Shown one piece after another: positions 16,075 through 16,573 of a DNA stretch of 16,573 nt. The notes under the pieces were generated by a model. The model was given only the letters and a program-made list of their open reading frames with translations, did no database searches and was not told the DNA's origin. The translations under genes were made by a program, and so were the position numbers. Source of the DNA: JAYSRU01 sp043720875 (lineage in GTDB: Bacteria > Bacteroidota > Bacteroidia > Flavobacteriales_D > Crocinitomicaceae); assembly GCA_043720875.1 (NCBI GenBank), contig JAYSRU010000076.1, positions 1 through 16,573 on the forward strand, given 5' to 3'. Each line of letters opens with the position of its first letter. Positions within the stretch are counted from its first letter, which is position 1.

Positions 16075-16251
16075 TTAATTTTCACGAAAGTACTTAACAA
16101 TTGTGAGAATAAACCCAAAAGCTACAATTGAACCATAAAAGCTATACGTAAACATTGAATACCCTTGTTTTCTCCAATACCATCCGTTTATTAAACCGAT
16201 AATAATTGCAGGAATAATCGAAAGAACTAAAGGATTTTGTAATATTGGCAT
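16075..16251 (-). CDS. Small two-helix membrane protein, 58 residues
   Basis: An ATG-initiated minus-strand frame of 58 codons ends in TAA only 12 nt before the EI24-like start. Two hydrophobic segments are visible at about residues 8-23 (VLSIIPAIIIGLINGW region) and 39-53 (YGSIVAFGFILTIVKY region), joined by the basic, aromatic hinge YWRKQGYSM. It is too short for many gene finders. Support comes from the clean membrane topology, the tight spacing to the next gene and a matching promoter just upstream. I do not recognise a family, and the function is unknown. Confidence 0.65.
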   Translation of the reverse strand: MPILQNPLVLSIIPAIIIGLINGWYWRKQGYSMFTYSFYGSIVAFGFILTIVKYFREN

Positions 16252-16270
16252 AAAATTGGCTTTTGAGTCA

Positions 16271-16302
16271 CAAATTTAAAAAGATGAAAACAATAATCGC
16301 AA
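16271..16302 (-). promoter_or_regulatory. Probable promoter of the small membrane protein-EI24-mutA-mutB operon
   Basis: On the minus strand TTG (16302-16300), 21 nt, then TAAATTTG (16278-16271) fits TTG-N17-23-TAnnTTTG. Transcription would start near 16265, about 14 nt before the ATG at 16251. The -33 part lies inside the first codons of the divergent gene at 16284. Confidence 0.5.
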
Positions 16303-16532
16303 TTTTATTTCTTGGATTTACCGCTAACAGTTTTGCCCAAGATCAAAACTCAAAAAAAAAATCACTTGTTATTGAAAAACCACAAGTCGCACCGGTCAAA
16401 AAAAATCCACCATCAAGCACTTCAACAACACCCAAAGAACAAGTAACTACTAAGTCGAAGACAAAGAGGTCTGTCATAAATAAAAAACAACTGGAACCAG
16501 CGAGAACAGCTCCAAGTAACGAACAACGTTAA
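16284..16532 (+). CDS. Small secreted basic low-complexity protein
   Basis: An 82-residue protein. Residues 1-19 (MKTIIAILFLGFTANSFAQ) form a signal peptide with cleavage expected after Ala18. The mature 60-odd residues are rich in Lys, Pro, Ser and Thr, have no Cys, and are probably disordered and very basic (KKKS, VKK, KSKTKRS, KKQ). An in-frame TTG at 16263 would add seven residues before the signal peptide. The ATG at 16284, preceded by AAAAAG, is preferred. No family is recognised. It is transcribed away from the mutase operon, and only 41 nt of the window remain after it. Confidence 0.65.
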   Translation: MKTIIAILFLGFTANSFAQDQNSKKKSLVIEKPQVAPVKKNPPSSTSTTPKEQVTTKSKTKRSVINKKQLEPARTAPSNEQR

Positions 16533-16573
16533 ACAACACTTTATAACAGCTATAAAACAAGTAAAAAGCTTCC

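Noticed and set aside
16085..16118. TTG-N23-TACTTTCG promoter-like match on the minus strand ahead of the EI24-like gene
   Set aside because: It lies inside the small 58-residue coding frame (encoding KYFR and upstream residues), uses the longest allowed spacer, and a better match exists upstream at 16271-16302.

Overview
The window looks like a stretch of chromosome from a member of the Bacteroidota, probably Flavobacteriales and perhaps near Crocinitomicaceae/Fluviicola. The lineage is inferred from three things: the low GC content, the Bacteroidota-type promoter elements (TAnnTTTG with an upstream TTG) before several genes, and the gene content, which includes a large secreted repeat protein, a two-gene methylmalonyl-CoA mutase and a long-form urocanase. 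I see no rRNA, tRNA, CRISPR array, insertion sequence, prophage or integration site. Most of the window is core metabolism and housekeeping.

Left region (1-2503). A large secreted Cys-rich protein runs on the minus strand from 2216 off the left edge. Its 738 visible residues are a signal peptide, a jelly-roll-like N-terminal domain, and six complete plus one partial HYR-like repeats of about 85 residues with four cysteines each. A good Bacteroidota promoter lies upstream (2344-2373). Between that promoter and hutU is an isolated G-rich tract that matches a four-tract G-quadruplex motif.

Minus-strand cluster (2504-6485): trhO (tRNA uridine hydroxylase), lgt (prolipoprotein diacylglyceryl transferase) and hutU (urocanase, of the long form that resembles the animal enzyme). 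Gaps are about 30 nt, so this is probably one transcript.

Plus-strand region (6645-10881): an unrecognised four-helix membrane protein; a lipoprotein whose -7 box sits almost on its start codon; a CoA-diphosphatase-type Nudix hydrolase coupled to it by an ATGA overlap; then two well-delimited single genes, lpd (dihydrolipoyl dehydrogenase) with promoter and terminator, and efp (elongation factor P) with a -7 box and terminator.

Minus-strand right region (10937-16302): a periplasmic helical-repeat protein with its own terminator, preceded by an operon read right to left: a 58-residue two-helix membrane protein that is easy to miss, an EI24/CysZ-family membrane protein, the short methylmalonyl-CoA mutase small subunit and the full-length large subunit. 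These genes are 12 nt apart, overlapping by 8 nt, and 2 nt apart. The mutase links propionyl-CoA/methylmalonyl-CoA and succinyl-CoA metabolism. A small secreted basic protein starts divergently at 16284, and the likely operon promoter overlaps its coding start.

No complete novel defence or mobile system is visible. The best leads are the four-Cys HYR repeat protein, the G-quadruplex motif, and the unexplained membrane-protein pair at the head of the mutase operon.
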